From contig NZ_LMJJ01000005.1 in assembly GCF_001429285.1 (NCBI RefSeq), forward strand, positions 108,536-172,535: a stretch of 64,000 nucleotides of DNA, in the 5' to 3' direction. Below, in pieces: positions 42,774-51,174 of this stretch. The stretch is from Ensifer sp. Root278 (GTDB lineage: Bacteria > Pseudomonadota > Alphaproteobacteria > Rhizobiales > Rhizobiaceae). The translations under genes and the position numbers were made by a program. Every line of letters begins with the position of its first letter. Positions within the stretch are counted from its first letter, which is position 1. The notes beneath the pieces are model-generated. The model did not search any database and was not told where the DNA came from. It worked only from the letters and a program-made list of their open reading frames with translations.

Positions 42774-43244
42774 ATGACGATCGCCAGAAAACTACAAGAC
42801 TATATCGATGGTGCGGGTGTCGCCTATGACACCGTCGCCCATCACCGCACAGCCACCACCAGCCAGACGGCGAGAGCGGCACATGTGCCCGGCAGCAGGC
42901 TTGCCAAGTCCGTGGTCGTTCACCACGAGATGGGGTACGTGCTTGCCGTTGTGCCGAGCACGCACCGGGTTGAGCTCTCCACCTTGCAGGACGTGATGGA
43001 CCGGCGCCTCGGTCTCGCTTCGGAAGAGGAAGTCTGCAACCTCTTCGCCGATTGCGATATCGGCGCGGTGCCGCCGATCGGCTCGGCCTATGACGTGCCG
43101 GTGTTGCTCGACGAAAGTCTGGGCGACGTAAACGACGTCTACTTCGAGGGCGGCGACCACAGGACGCTGGTGCACATGAGCGGATCGAACTTCCGCAACC
43201 TGATGAAGGGTGCGCAGATCGCCCGCTTCAGCCACCCGGCCTGA
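42774..43244 (+). CDS. YbaK/ProX-type aminoacyl-tRNA deacylase
   Basis: About 156 residues of the YbaK/EbsC domain. It has the catalytic-lysine region PGSRLAKSVVVHHEMGYVLA and C-terminal VYFEGGDHRTLVHMSGSNFR. These enzymes hydrolyse mischarged tRNAs (Cys-tRNA-Pro, Ala-tRNA-Pro types) in trans. The ATG at 42774 has AAGGGG at optimal spacing; a GTG at 42765 would add three residues. The gene is separate from the polysaccharide operon and is probably monocistronic. Confidence 0.85.
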   Translation: MTIARKLQDYIDGAGVAYDTVAHHRTATTSQTARAAHVPGSRLAKSVVVHHEMGYVLAVVPSTHRVELSTLQDVMDRRLGLASEEEVCNLFADCDIGAVPPIGSAYDVPVLLDESLGDVNDVYFEGGDHRTLVHMSGSNFRNLMKGAQIARFSHPA

Positions 43245-43444
43245 CGGCCGCTCAGAGAATATGCCAAGCCGGCGGTTCGCCGGCGGCCGCCTTCGCGCGC
43301 CGTTCTCTTGGGTCGGAGATGACAGCCCACCTGCGGTCGAACATTGCCGAGTTCGAATGCAGCCTGTCGGGCTTGTCAAAGCGGGGGCTTGGCGTCACCA
43401 TCCTTTTCGACGGACACCTTATCTATACCGGGTTGGGGGGATCG

Positions 43445-43789
43445 ATGGTGCGCATACGCTCTACGAATATGTCCAAGTCTCTGACACTGCTGCTGGTTGC
43501 GGCCAGCGCTCCAGCTTTCGGATCCGTTGCCCTCGCGGAGGGCAATCTGTTCGATCAGTTTCCGTTCGCTGTCGCCTGCGAATACAAGGGCACGCAGCAT
43601 GCCTTTTACCTGTCGAAGGTAACGGCCGATGGCACGGCGACCTACTTGGCCTCGGACAACTTCGCCGGGACGATTACCCTGGGCGGAGGGGCAAAGGCCG
43701 TGGGCACCGAACAGGGCGGAAGCTGCCTCGGCAAGACGGTCGAAGAGCTGAGAGAATCGGGCCAGGCGCGGGACATCAGGGCCAACTAA
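43445..43789 (+). CDS. Small secreted protein of unknown function
   Basis: A 114-residue protein with a signal peptide whether it starts at ATG 43445 (GGGGGG just upstream) or at 43469; cleavage is likely after LALA. The mature part of about 80 residues has two cysteines (ACEYKG and GGSCLG) that could form one disulphide, and a beta-rich, glycine-containing sequence. No family is recognised. Its stop codon lies within the first bases of a repeat element. Confidence 0.6.
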   Translation: MVRIRSTNMSKSLTLLLVAASAPAFGSVALAEGNLFDQFPFAVACEYKGTQHAFYLSKVTADGTATYLASDNFAGTITLGGGAKAVGTEQGGSCLGKTVEELRESGQARDIRAN

Positions 43790-43892
43790 AGCGCGTCGCG
43801 ATCTTTCAGATTCGCTCCTTGCGCTTTAAGTTTTTGATATTTCGCGTGTCGTTATCGCAAAACCGCTGCGCACTTTTGCGCGACAGGCTTTA
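43788..43892. repeat. Rhizobial intergenic repeat containing two inverted arms
   Basis: AAAGCGC at 43788-43794 pairs with GCGCTTT at 43821-43827. Further on, the 19-mer at 43859-43877 is the reverse complement (one mismatch) of 12774-12792. From memory this is a common multicopy intergenic sequence in Sinorhizobium; within the window only the core is duplicated. Confidence 0.55.
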
Positions 43893-44299
43893 GGACCGCG
43901 CTCGCCAACGAGCCTGTTGCAGGTGACATGATCGACAACCGCTGCCTTGGTTCCCAAGATGCCGCGAGGGTATGTTCGCCCAATTGTCGTCACCCAATGT
44001 TGTGAAATTCGACAATAACCAATGTGCCATTGTTGCGACTACTGAGAAGAGCCAATCGATTATGGCGCTTCGCAAGCGTCACTTGCCGGTGTTGCTCACG
44101 GGGGCGATCGATCCGGCGATAGACCCTATCCCCTAGACCTGCAGAGCAGGCAAAATCGCGTGATAGTCTGCAACTATCGGCGAAACGCTTCTTGCAAAAC
44201 AGTCATTGAAAGAATCGGTGCCTGATAATTTTCCGTTGTGGCAAATGAAAAATCTGATTTACTGCGGCTCGCTGCTTGGCTTTTCGGGGGATATTGCCG
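43893..44299. other. Gene-free spacer upstream of the L,D-transpeptidase gene
   Basis: About 400 bases with no convincing coding frame. One short inverted repeat, GATAGT-CTGCA-ACTATC at 44162-44178, is seen and could be an operator. The start of the transpeptidase gene is preceded by GGGGG (44286-44290). A promoter must lie here but none matches a consensus well. Confidence 0.4.
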
Positions 44300-44977
44300 A
44301 TGGAATGCACCCGCAGGGATATTATGCTTGGTGGTTTGGCGCTGCTTAGCGCAGGCGCAGCCCAGAAACCGGCCTTCGCTGCCGCGGCGTCCTATTTTTC
44401 CGACCCCGCAGTCGATAATGGCGTGACCTACCGAAGCACGAATTTCGCCAAGATCGACAGGAAATGGCAGCGTCAGGTCGTCAAGTATTTCAGCACCGAG
44501 CCGATCGGCACGGTCGTCGTCGATACCCGGCACCATTTTCTCTACCTGATCATGGAGAACAAGACAGCTATCCGCTATGGCGTCGGCGTCGGGCGCGAGG
44601 GCTTCAAATGGTATGGCCGCGCTACGATCGACCGCAAATCGCTCTGGCCGCGCTGGACGCCGCCGCCGGAAATGCGCGAGCGTCACCCCGAACTGCCTGA
44701 GTTCGTCGAGGGAGGCTCGCCGAAGAACCCGCTTGGCCCGCGCGCCATGTACCTGCTTCGTGATGGCGTCGATACCGGCTATCGCTTCCACGGTACGCTG
44801 GAGCCGGGCAGCATCGGCAAGGATGCTTCCAGCGGCTGCATCCGCATGTTCAACGAGGACGCGATCGATCTTTATCAGCGGTGCCCCATCGGCACCGCCG
44901 TGCAAGTCCTGCCGCACATTGCCGACAAGGCCCCCGAGGTCAGCCAAGCAACCCCGGTCGCAACCCAGGTCGAATGA
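44300..44977 (+). CDS. L,D-transpeptidase (YkuD/ErfK family)
   Basis: A 225-residue exported enzyme. The N-terminus MECTRRDIMLGGLALLSAG is a twin-arginine-type signal. The YkuD domain (about 65-210) carries the catalytic motif H164 (YRFHG) with S178-x-C180-x-R182 (SSGCIRM). Such enzymes form 3-3 cross-links in peptidoglycan or attach lipoproteins to it, which matters in Rhizobiales polar growth. It overlaps the start candidate of the following OmpA-like lipoprotein gene by 4 bases, so the two are probably co-expressed. Confidence 0.88.
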   Translation: MECTRRDIMLGGLALLSAGAAQKPAFAAAASYFSDPAVDNGVTYRSTNFAKIDRKWQRQVVKYFSTEPIGTVVVDTRHHFLYLIMENKTAIRYGVGVGREGFKWYGRATIDRKSLWPRWTPPPEMRERHPELPEFVEGGSPKNPLGPRAMYLLRDGVDTGYRFHGTLEPGSIGKDASSGCIRMFNEDAIDLYQRCPIGTAVQVLPHIADKAPEVSQATPVATQVE

Positions 44978-45528
44978 GGAATACCACCCCGATGCCCGCT
45001 ACGCCCGGATATACGAGGCTGCTTTCTGCTGCGGCCATTCTGCTGACGCTGACCGCCTGCAACACCACCGAGATTGCCGCGGTCGAAGAACCGACCGTGG
45101 TGCCGATGACCGGAAAAACCGACGATCCGGCGCCCGGCTTCGAGACTGTCTCGGCCGGCAGCGAAGAGGATTTCATCCTCAATGTCGGCCGCCGGACCTA
45201 TTTCACCCAGGACTCGGCCACGCTCGATCCCGTCGCCAAGGCAACCTTGGACAAGCAGGCCATCTGGCTCAACAGCAACCCGCGCTGGCTCGTCAAGCTG
45301 CAGGGCTTTTCCGACGACAGCGGCTCCGCATCGAAGATGGCGACGTTGTCGCAGCAGCGCGCCGATGCAGCGATGGCCTATCTCGCCTCGAAGGGCGTGG
45401 ACCCAAACCGCATGTGGGCCAAGGGGTATGGAAACGACCGCGAGGTGCGCGACTGCACGGAGCGCTCCTGCAAGGTACAGAACCGCCGCGTCGTCTCCAA
45501 TCTGCGCACGGAGCGCGACGCGATTTGA
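44974..45528 (+). CDS. OmpA-like peptidoglycan-associated lipoprotein
   Basis: About 178-184 residues. A lipobox LTAC follows a hydrophobic segment (AAAILLTL). The C-terminal half is an OmpA-type domain: YFTQDSATLDPVAKATLDKQ, then GFSDDSGSASKMATLSQQRA, and NRRVVSNL. It probably anchors outer or inner membrane to peptidoglycan, like Pal. ATG at 44974 overlaps the transpeptidase stop; ATG 44992 is an alternative. The pairing with an L,D-transpeptidase suggests a cell-wall linkage function. Confidence 0.85.
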   Translation: MRNTTPMPATPGYTRLLSAAAILLTLTACNTTEIAAVEEPTVVPMTGKTDDPAPGFETVSAGSEEDFILNVGRRTYFTQDSATLDPVAKATLDKQAIWLNSNPRWLVKLQGFSDDSGSASKMATLSQQRADAAMAYLASKGVDPNRMWAKGYGNDREVRDCTERSCKVQNRRVVSNLRTERDAI

Positions 45529-45615
45529 TCGCGCGTCGCCTCGGCGTCTCTTGGCCAGCCGAAATCGGACCCTTCGCGTTCATGGCAGAGGCTTGAGGAA
45601 CAGGTGGGCCGTTCG

Positions 45616-45964
45616 CTATTGAACGGCAGTTGCCTGCGACCAGACCACCATCCATTGCCCGTCTCTGCATTCATACGTGTCCGTGTGCCAGTAGGCACTG
45701 AGCGGCACTTTGTGCCCGCCGAAGATCACTTCAAGCTGCGCGCAATAGCGGATCACGGCGAGTCTCCGTGCACCCGCACGGCGATCGTTTCGGGCTCCCA
45801 ATGCAGGTAGTTGATGTGTCCGACTGCGATCGACACAGCGTCGCGATACCCCTTCAACGAAGTCCGCCGTAGGTGATCGTACCCGTTGCGTCCCAGTATT
45901 CGCACGCGGCGGGAACGTCGCCTTGCCGATGCGTGCGCGAGACTAACCTCGCCAGCCTCACCAT
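45616..45964 (-). pseudogene. Frameshifted SnoaL/DUF4440-like gene
   Basis: Three consecutive pieces in different frames read as one protein of about 115 residues. They are MVRLARLVSRTHRQGDVPAA plus CEYWDATGTITYGGL (45964 down to about 45860), then KGYRDAVSIAVGHINYLHWE in a second frame, then VIRYCAQLEVIFGGHKVPLS plus a tail ending WSQATAVQ in a third (about 45752-45616). The last piece has the DGQWMVVWSQAT ending common in NTF2-like DUF4440 proteins. Two frameshifts disrupt it (near 45858 and near 45755). Either the gene is decaying or the sequence has indel errors. Confidence 0.6.
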
Positions 45965-46051
45965 CGATCCAGTCGCCAACAGCGCCGTCATTCGACGGCG
46001 CCCGCTTGACTGGTCCAGAGCGTATCAATCGAACGGAACGGCAGGCAGACA

Positions 46052-46745
46052 TTATCCGGCCGATTGCTGCACCCTGTCGGCGGCCTCGCGGATCACCTCG
46101 TAGACGCGGCGGGGTTGAGACAGCATCGGGACGTGGCTAGAGGCCAGTTCCGTCACCTTTGCATTCATGCGCTTGGCGAGGAAGCGTTGCAGGTCGGGCT
46201 GAACTGTCCGGTCTTCGGTACCGACGATGTAGTATGTCGGCTTTGTTTTCCACGCCCCCCGGAACGGGTTGATCGAACAGGTCTGCCAGTGGCCCCATCT
46301 GCGTGGCCCAGACGAGCCTCTGTTCTGCTTCAGGCAGATCGCCGGCGAATTCCGGGATCCCCGAAGGACGAAGAAACAGCCGGCCGTCCGCCACCTCGAT
46401 ATGCTGGAAGACGGGGGCCTGGGGGAATTTTGTCTGGTCGGCCGCCGTCGTTTCACCGTTCTCCGGCGCCAGCGCGCAGATATAGACGAGCGCCTTGACG
46501 CGATCATCGGTGCCCGAAGCGGTGATGACGGTACCTCCATAGGAATGTCCGACCAGAACAACCGGACCGCGCACACGGCCCAGCGACGTGCGAACTGCCG
46601 CGGCGTCGTCGGCGACGGTATTCAAGTGGTTTTGCGTCGCGATCACTTCGTAGCCGTCGGCAACCAGCAGTTCGATGACCTTGCTGAAACAGGATCCGTC
46701 GGCCCAGAGGCCATGTGCGAAGACAATGCTGGGTTTGTTGGGCAT
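46052..46745 (-). pseudogene. Alpha/beta hydrolase with a frameshift in a G6 run
   Basis: The start MPNKPSIVFAHGLWADGSCF and nucleophile elbow VVLVGHSYGGTVI show an intact alpha/beta hydrolase. Near 46252-46257 the frame shifts at a six-base C run on the plus strand (G run in the gene). The rest of the protein (from GAWKTKPTYYIVGTEDRTVQ, ending EVIREAADRVQQSAG) continues in another frame to 46052. Removing one G restores about 230 residues with the expected late aspartate and histidine (VGTEDRT, SSHVPMLSQP). It could be a mutation, a phase-variable site or a sequencing error. Confidence 0.75.
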
Positions 46746-46919
46746 GCCACACCTCCAGGGGAAGCAACTTTCCCGAACGACATCCGTATGTTCGGCCGGC
46801 GGGTCAGGAAAGGGCGGACGAACTTCCTGCTGGAAGCTCGGTCGCCGAGTTTAAGCCGCTGCCGGTGTTTTTCAAACTTGCTATGTCGGGCGAAGCGCGT
46901 CTTTCGCCTGCGGCGGGCC

Positions 46920-47025
46920 CTACAGCGCCACGCGTCTTACTGACGCGCAAAGGTCGCTGTAGCACTTTGAATTGCTGCATGTTTTTGTCCTTCAATCGGC
47001 TACGATTAAAGGAAACATGCAGTAG
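46920..47025. repeat. RIME1-like two-palindrome repeat (copy C)
   Basis: A 106-base full copy, nearly identical to 30807-30913, with both palindromes. It begins CTACAGCG and ends CATGCAGTAG. Differences from copy B lie mainly in loops or as compensatory stem changes (for example CCTTCAATCG/CGATTAAAGG against CCTTTAATCG/CGATTGAAGG). It sits between the broken hydrolase gene and the tRNA gene. Confidence 0.8.
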
Positions 47026-47168
47026 GCCCTTGAATAGAACAGGCGCGAAGCGCTCAGGAAGAGCAGAGTAACGCCCTTCGCCGCCGAACATCGCCTTTCA
47101 TGCGACAACGAATTTTGTCAGATGGCCTGCGCGTAGCCGATCGCGAGAAGTCGTAAATTCGGCAAAAA

Positions 47169-47245
47169 TGGCGCACCCGACAGGATTCGAACCTGTGACC
47201 TTTGGAATCGGAATCCAACACTCTATCCAGCTGAGCTACGGGTGC
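47169..47245 (-). tRNA. tRNA-Arg (anticodon CCG)
   Basis: On the minus strand a 77-base tRNA folds cleanly. Acceptor GCACCCG pairs with CGGGTGC, the D arm is GCTCAGCTGGATAGAGT, and the anticodon stem TTGGA/TCCAA surrounds loop TTCCGAT giving anticodon CCG. The T arm is ACAGG-TTCGAAT-CCTGT, and a CCA end is encoded. It reads the CGG arginine codon. No integrase or att duplication is seen beside it. Confidence 0.95.
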
Positions 47246-47391
47246 ATCCGTTGGCGGCAGGGCCGCCGAAGCAGGCTGTGAGCGGTTCATAGCTTAGCTT
47301 TGGCGCCGCATCAATGGTGAAAAGGCGGAGTTCGCAGGGGAATTTGTGGTTGCTGCTGAAAATGCAACTGCTTGCCCTGCTTCTGCCGGTC

Positions 47392-47433
47392 GACAAAAAG
47401 GGCTCGGCGGCGGGCGTGAGGCGCGCCGCCGAG
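47392..47433 (-). terminator. Intrinsic terminator of the xyl operon
   Basis: On the minus strand a perfect 10-bp GC-rich stem (47433-47424 with 47412-47403) follows the xylG stop by 7 bases and is itself followed by CCTTTTTG. This is a good rho-independent terminator. Confidence 0.82.
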
Positions 47434-47440
47434 TATTGGT

Positions 47441-48226
47441 TCATGCCACCTGCATGGCGCCGGGGCCGGGGATCGCCTTTGGCGGCACCTTGCCCATGAT
47501 GATCATGCCGAGCACCTCGTCCTTGGTCACGTCCTCGGTGCGGGCCTGGCCGACGACCTGGCCGTTCTTCATCACCGATACACGGTCGGCGAGGTCGAAG
47601 ACGTCGTGGATGTCGTGGCTGATCAGGAAGATGCCGATGCCTTCGCGCTTCAGTTGCTTGATGAGGTCACCGACCTGGGCGGTTTCCTGTGGCCCGAGCG
47701 CTGCCGTCGGCTCGTCCATGATCAGGATGCGGGCGTCGAAGAGGATCGCGCGCGCGATCGCCACCGATTGCCGCTGGCCGCCGGAAAGCGCCTTCACCGG
47801 TTCCTTGAAGCGCTGGAAGTTGGGATTGAGGCGCCCCATGACTTCGCGGGCCTTGGCCTCCATCGCCACGTCGTCGAGCGTGCCCCAGGGGGTCCTGAGC
47901 TCGCGACCGAGATAGAGATTGGCGGCGGCATCGACATTGTCGGCGACGGCGAGCGTCTGGTAGATCGTCTCGATACCGTATTTCTTGGCGTCGCGCGGGT
48001 TGTTGATGTCCGCAGCCTCGCCATTGATCAGGATCTCGCCGGCATCGCGCTTGTAGGCGCCGGAGAGGATCTTGATCAGGGTCGACTTGCCGGCGCCGTT
48101 GTGGCCGAGCAGCGCCACGACTTCGCCGGGGTAGAGATCGACGGAGGCGTTGTCCACCGCGTGGATGCCGCCGAAGGAGATGGAAATGTTCTTCATTTCC
48201 ACGAGCGGAGTGCGTTGGTCTTTCAT
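47441..48226 (-). CDS. xylG: Xylose ABC transporter ATPase (single-domain XylG)
   Basis: A 261-residue ATPase with one nucleotide-binding domain: Walker A GHNGAGKS (41-48), LSGGQRQ from 147, Walker B LIMDEP (168-173). E. coli XylG is about twice as long with two domains, so this protein should work as a homodimer, as FrcA does in Sinorhizobium. It follows xylH by 12 bases. The assignment to xylose depends on the XylF-like binding protein in the same operon. Confidence 0.85.
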   Translation of the reverse strand: MKDQRTPLVEMKNISISFGGIHAVDNASVDLYPGEVVALLGHNGAGKSTLIKILSGAYKRDAGEILINGEAADINNPRDAKKYGIETIYQTLAVADNVDAAANLYLGRELRTPWGTLDDVAMEAKAREVMGRLNPNFQRFKEPVKALSGGQRQSVAIARAILFDARILIMDEPTAALGPQETAQVGDLIKQLKREGIGIFLISHDIHDVFDLADRVSVMKNGQVVGQARTEDVTKDEVLGMIIMGKVPPKAIPGPGAMQVA

Positions 48227-48238
48227 GGATCGTACTCC

Positions 48239-49564
48239 TTACTTGGCGCGGGCGCGGTAGATGGTGTCGAGCCAGACGGCGACGACGAGAACCACGCCGA
48301 CGACGATGCGCTGGAACGGACTGTCGATCCCCAGGAGCACCATGCCCGACTGTAGTGATTGCATGACGAGCGCGCCGATCATGGCGCCGGCAATCGTGCC
48401 GACGCCGCCGGCAAGCGAGGTGCCGCCGATGACCGCGGCGGCGATCGTATAGAGCTCGTCGAGCTCGCCCTGCGCATTGGTCGCCGCATTGAGGCGGGCG
48501 GTCGAGATTGCCGCGGCGATGGCGCACAGTATGCCCATCAGCGTGAAGATCTTGACGGTGACCCAGCGCGTCTTGATGCCGGCAAGTTCGGCTGCTTCCG
48601 GGTTGCCGCCGAGCGCGAATACGTAGCGGCCGAAGCGCAGCCGTGTGGCGATGAAGGTCATGACGATGCCGACGGCGATGGCGACGAGAACCGGAATGGC
48701 GATGCCGTGCGAGATCTGCAGTCCGCCTTCCGGCCAGGCGATGCCGTTGGCGTCGGCATATTTGCGGGCGATGTTGGTCGGCCAGTAGTAGCTATTGGCG
48801 ACGGTGATTGCGCCCAGCACCAGGATACAGCCGAGGATCGCCAGGAAGTACTCCGCCCAGACCGGGCGCAACGGGAAGCGGAAGCGCTTGCGCTGCTTTC
48901 GCGAATTGAGGATGGCAGCGACGATGGCAATGCAGGCGAGGATGCCGACGATCCAGCTTGCCGTCGCGCCGATCGAGCCTTCGGTGCCGCCGCCCATCAG
49001 ACGGAAGGTGGTATTCATCGGTGCGACCGTCTGGCCGCTGGTCACGAACCAGGTGGCGCCGCGCCAGACGAGCAGGCCGCCGAGCGTGACGATGAAGGCG
49101 GGCACGTTGAGGAAGGCGACGATCGAGCCCTGCAGCGCGCCGATAGCGGCACCGACGGCGATGCCGCTCAACAGCGTGATGATCCAGATGGCCGGATGTT
49201 CCAGGCCGAGATACTGCGGCAGGAATTTTACCTGCATGACGCCCATGACCATGCCGCAGAAGCCCAGCACGGAGCCGACGGAAAGGTCGATGTTGCGGGT
49301 GACGATGATCAGCACCATGCCGGTCGCCATCACGGCGACGGAAGACGTCTGAACTGTCAGGTTCCACAGGTTGCGCGGCGTCAGGAACAGGCCGCCGGTC
49401 ATGATCTGAAAGCCGATCCAGATGATGACGAGCGCGCCGACCATGCCGAGCAGCCGGGTGTCGATTTCGGTGGCGCGGAAGAAGCGCTTCACCGGGTTTT
49501 CGTCCGCTGTGCGGGCGCGGTTTGCTTGTGCGCCCTGCGTGTTGCCTTGTGTGATGTCGGCCAT
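48239..49564 (-). CDS. xylH: Xylose ABC transporter permease XylH
   Basis: A 441-residue permease from the ATG at 49564 (GGAAGG upstream). About ten membrane helices carry the BPD_transp_2 signature TGMVLIIVTRNIDLSVGSVL and GRYVFALGGNPEAAELAGIK. The length and the insertion after helix six (NSRKQRKRFRFPLRPVWAEY) match XylH rather than the shorter RbsC. A longer frame to 49714 is not needed. Confidence 0.87.
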   Translation of the reverse strand: MADITQGNTQGAQANRARTADENPVKRFFRATEIDTRLLGMVGALVIIWIGFQIMTGGLFLTPRNLWNLTVQTSSVAVMATGMVLIIVTRNIDLSVGSVLGFCGMVMGVMQVKFLPQYLGLEHPAIWIITLLSGIAVGAAIGALQGSIVAFLNVPAFIVTLGGLLVWRGATWFVTSGQTVAPMNTTFRLMGGGTEGSIGATASWIVGILACIAIVAAILNSRKQRKRFRFPLRPVWAEYFLAILGCILVLGAITVANSYYWPTNIARKYADANGIAWPEGGLQISHGIAIPVLVAIAVGIVMTFIATRLRFGRYVFALGGNPEAAELAGIKTRWVTVKIFTLMGILCAIAAAISTARLNAATNAQGELDELYTIAAAVIGGTSLAGGVGTIAGAMIGALVMQSLQSGMVLLGIDSPFQRIVVGVVLVVAVWLDTIYRARAK

Positions 49565-49724
49565 GGACGTGCCTTCCCCCACTTTTTGTGTTGATGTCGT
49601 CGCGTCAGGTGGCACCAAGAGCCGGATCGACGCGACAAGTCCGGTGCGACGGCAGAGATCGAGCGTTTTCGTTGAGCTGCGCTGGTTGTGCGTCTGGCAT
49701 TGTCCGCCCGGCACGCACCTTGCG

Positions 49725-49757
49725 CAAGCGCCGCAACGGGTTGCGTTGCGGCGCTTG
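49725..49757 (-). terminator. Strong intra-operon hairpin between xylF and xylH
   Basis: A perfect 13-bp stem (49725-49737 with 49745-49757) and 7-base loop follow the xylF stop by 33 bases in a 226-base spacer. No T-run is seen. It most likely stabilises the xylF message or attenuates expression of xylHG. Confidence 0.65.
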
Positions 49758-49790
49758 TCTGACGTCAGCGCTCAGTTCTGCTGATGCGGT

Positions 49791-50828
49791 TTATTTGCAA
49801 GCCGCGACGTCGCCCTTGACGCCCTGGCAGGCTTCTTCCTTGGAGATCCAGCCTGCGTCGATCACGACGTTCAGGTTGTCCTTGGTGATCGGCAGCGGTG
49901 CAAGGAAGACCGACTGCATGGCCACGCCCTTCGGTCCGCCGTTGAAGGTGGTGACGCCGGCGACTTCTTCCATCTTCTTGCCGCCGGCAAGTTCGACGGC
50001 GACTTCTGCGGCGCGCTTGCCGAGTTCACGGCTATCCTTCCAGACCGAAACGGTCTGCGTGCCCAAGGCAACGCGGTTCAGCGCCGCCTTGTCTGCATCC
50101 TGGCCGGAGACCGGGACCGAGCCTGCGAGGCCTTGCGCATCGAGGGCTGCGATCGCGCCGCCGGCGGTGCCGTCGTTGGAGGCGACGACCGCATCGACCT
50201 TGTTGTCGTTGGCGGTCAGGAACTGCTCCATGTTCTTCTGGGCGTTTTCAGGCTTCCAGCCATCCGTGTAGGCTTCGCCGACATTCTTGATCTTGCCGGC
50301 ATCGACGGCTTCCTTCAGCACTTCCATCTGTCCGGAGAAGAGGAAGTCGGCGTTCGGGTCAGCCGAAGAACCCTTGATGAAGACGTAGTTGCCTTCCGGC
50401 TTCACCTTGAACACTTCGCGGGCCTGCATGCGGCCGACTTCCTTGTTGTCGAAGGTGATGTAGAAGGCGGCCGGGTTTTCGATCAGGCGGTCGTAGCCGA
50501 CGACCGGGATGCCTTCGGCAGCGGCCTTTTCGATTGCCGGGCCGATGGCGTCGCTGTCCTGGGCAAGCACGATCAGTGCATTGGCGCCCTGGGCGATCAG
50601 CGACTCGATGTCGGTCAGCTGCTTTGCGGCCGACGACTGTGCGTCAGCGGAGATGTACTTGTCGCCGGATGCTTCGAGTGCTGCCTTGATGGCGGCTTCG
50701 TCGGTTTTCCAACGCTCTTCCTGGAAGTTGGACCAGGACACGCCGACGACCAGGTCCTTTGCCTGGGCAACGGAATGCAGGGAAACGATGACGGCAACAC
50801 CTGCCATCAGCTTCAAAACGGATTTCAT
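49791..50828 (-). CDS. xylF: D-xylose-binding protein XylF
   Basis: A 345-residue periplasmic binding protein with a signal peptide cleaved after AQA (23). The body closely resembles E. coli XylF as I remember it: [20 protein letters not shown], then [20 protein letters not shown] with [20 protein letters not shown] and [20 protein letters not shown]. It binds xylose (possibly other pentoses) for import by XylHG. A palindromic operator and a ROK regulator gene lie upstream. Confidence 0.9.
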   Translation of the reverse strand: MKSVLKLMAGVAVIVSLHSVAQAKDLVVGVSWSNFQEERWKTDEAAIKAALEASGDKYISADAQSSAAKQLTDIESLIAQGANALIVLAQDSDAIGPAIEKAAAEGIPVVGYDRLIENPAAFYITFDNKEVGRMQAREVFKVKPEGNYVFIKGSSADPNADFLFSGQMEVLKEAVDAGKIKNVGEAYTDGWKPENAQKNMEQFLTANDNKVDAVVASNDGTAGGAIAALDAQGLAGSVPVSGQDADKAALNRVALGTQTVSVWKDSRELGKRAAEVAVELAGGKKMEEVAGVTTFNGGPKGVAMQSVFLAPLPITKDNLNVVIDAGWISKEEACQGVKGDVAACK

Positions 50829-50932
50829 TTCATCCTCCCGAGTGAGGGCCGGCTGAGCGTGCGAACCTCCCGCACATCCTCCGCCAGCCTTGGAACGCTG
50901 TCGTAGATCGTGCCGCTACACCGTGCGGAATT

Positions 50933-50955
50933 ATTTTCTCGACAGTCGAGAAAAT
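50933..50955. promoter_or_regulatory. Perfect 23-bp palindromic operator
   Basis: ATTTTCTCGAC-A-GTCGAGAAAAT has perfect 11-bp arms around one central base. It is of the type bound by ROK-family sugar regulators and lies about 105 bases before xylF. Confidence 0.75.
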
Positions 50956-51045
50956 GAATGTCATGGATTTTTGAGGCTGTCAACACGGCGTGAATGCGGT
51001 GGTTGCGGCATCAACAAGGTGCTTAGCGAGCGGTCGCGTCCGTTG

Positions 51046-51064
51046 TTTCTCGGCCGCCGACAAA
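51046..51064. promoter_or_regulatory. Second, imperfect operator of the same type
   Basis: TTTCTCGGC-C-GCCGACAAA is a 9-bp-arm palindrome with one mismatch and shares TTTCTCG with the 50933-50955 site. The centres are 111 bp apart, allowing looping or separate control of the two divergent genes. Confidence 0.5.
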
Positions 51065-51174
51065 ATCCGTGCCACAAGGCTGTCGACAAGGCGTCCGGCG
51101 CCTTGTCTTGCCGTTCAACAGATGCTTTGGGAGGGGCATGTGTTCGAAGGATCCGCCACTGACAGGGACGTCTC

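Larger units (their letters stand above)
50829..51174. promoter_or_regulatory. xylF-regulator divergent control region
   Basis: A 346-base spacer without a gene, containing two related palindromes centred at 50944 and 51055. The spacer must hold the divergent promoters for xylFHG (left) and the ROK regulator gene (right). Confidence 0.6.

Noticed and set aside
30807..43892. Polysaccharide locus as a composite transposon flanked by repeats
   Set aside because: The flanking repeats at 30807 and 43788 are of different families, with no transposase or target duplication.
43890..44075. A 61-residue minus-strand frame in the spacer
   Set aside because: No ribosome-binding site, no family resemblance, and it runs up to the repeat element; treated as non-coding.
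45600..47245. Genomic island inserted at tRNA-Arg
   Set aside because: There is no integrase, no duplicated tRNA 3' end and no mobile gene. Broken genes and a RIME1-like repeat near the tRNA are not sufficient.
48359..49594. A 411-residue plus-strand frame rich in Asp, Gly, His and Arg
   Set aside because: Antisense to xylH; composition is that of reversed hydrophobic codons and not a real protein.
47441..50828. Naming the operon frcBCA (fructose uptake)
   Set aside because: The single-domain ATPase resembles FrcA, but the binding protein matches XylF closely, the permease is XylH-sized and a ROK regulator is adjacent, so xylose is favoured.
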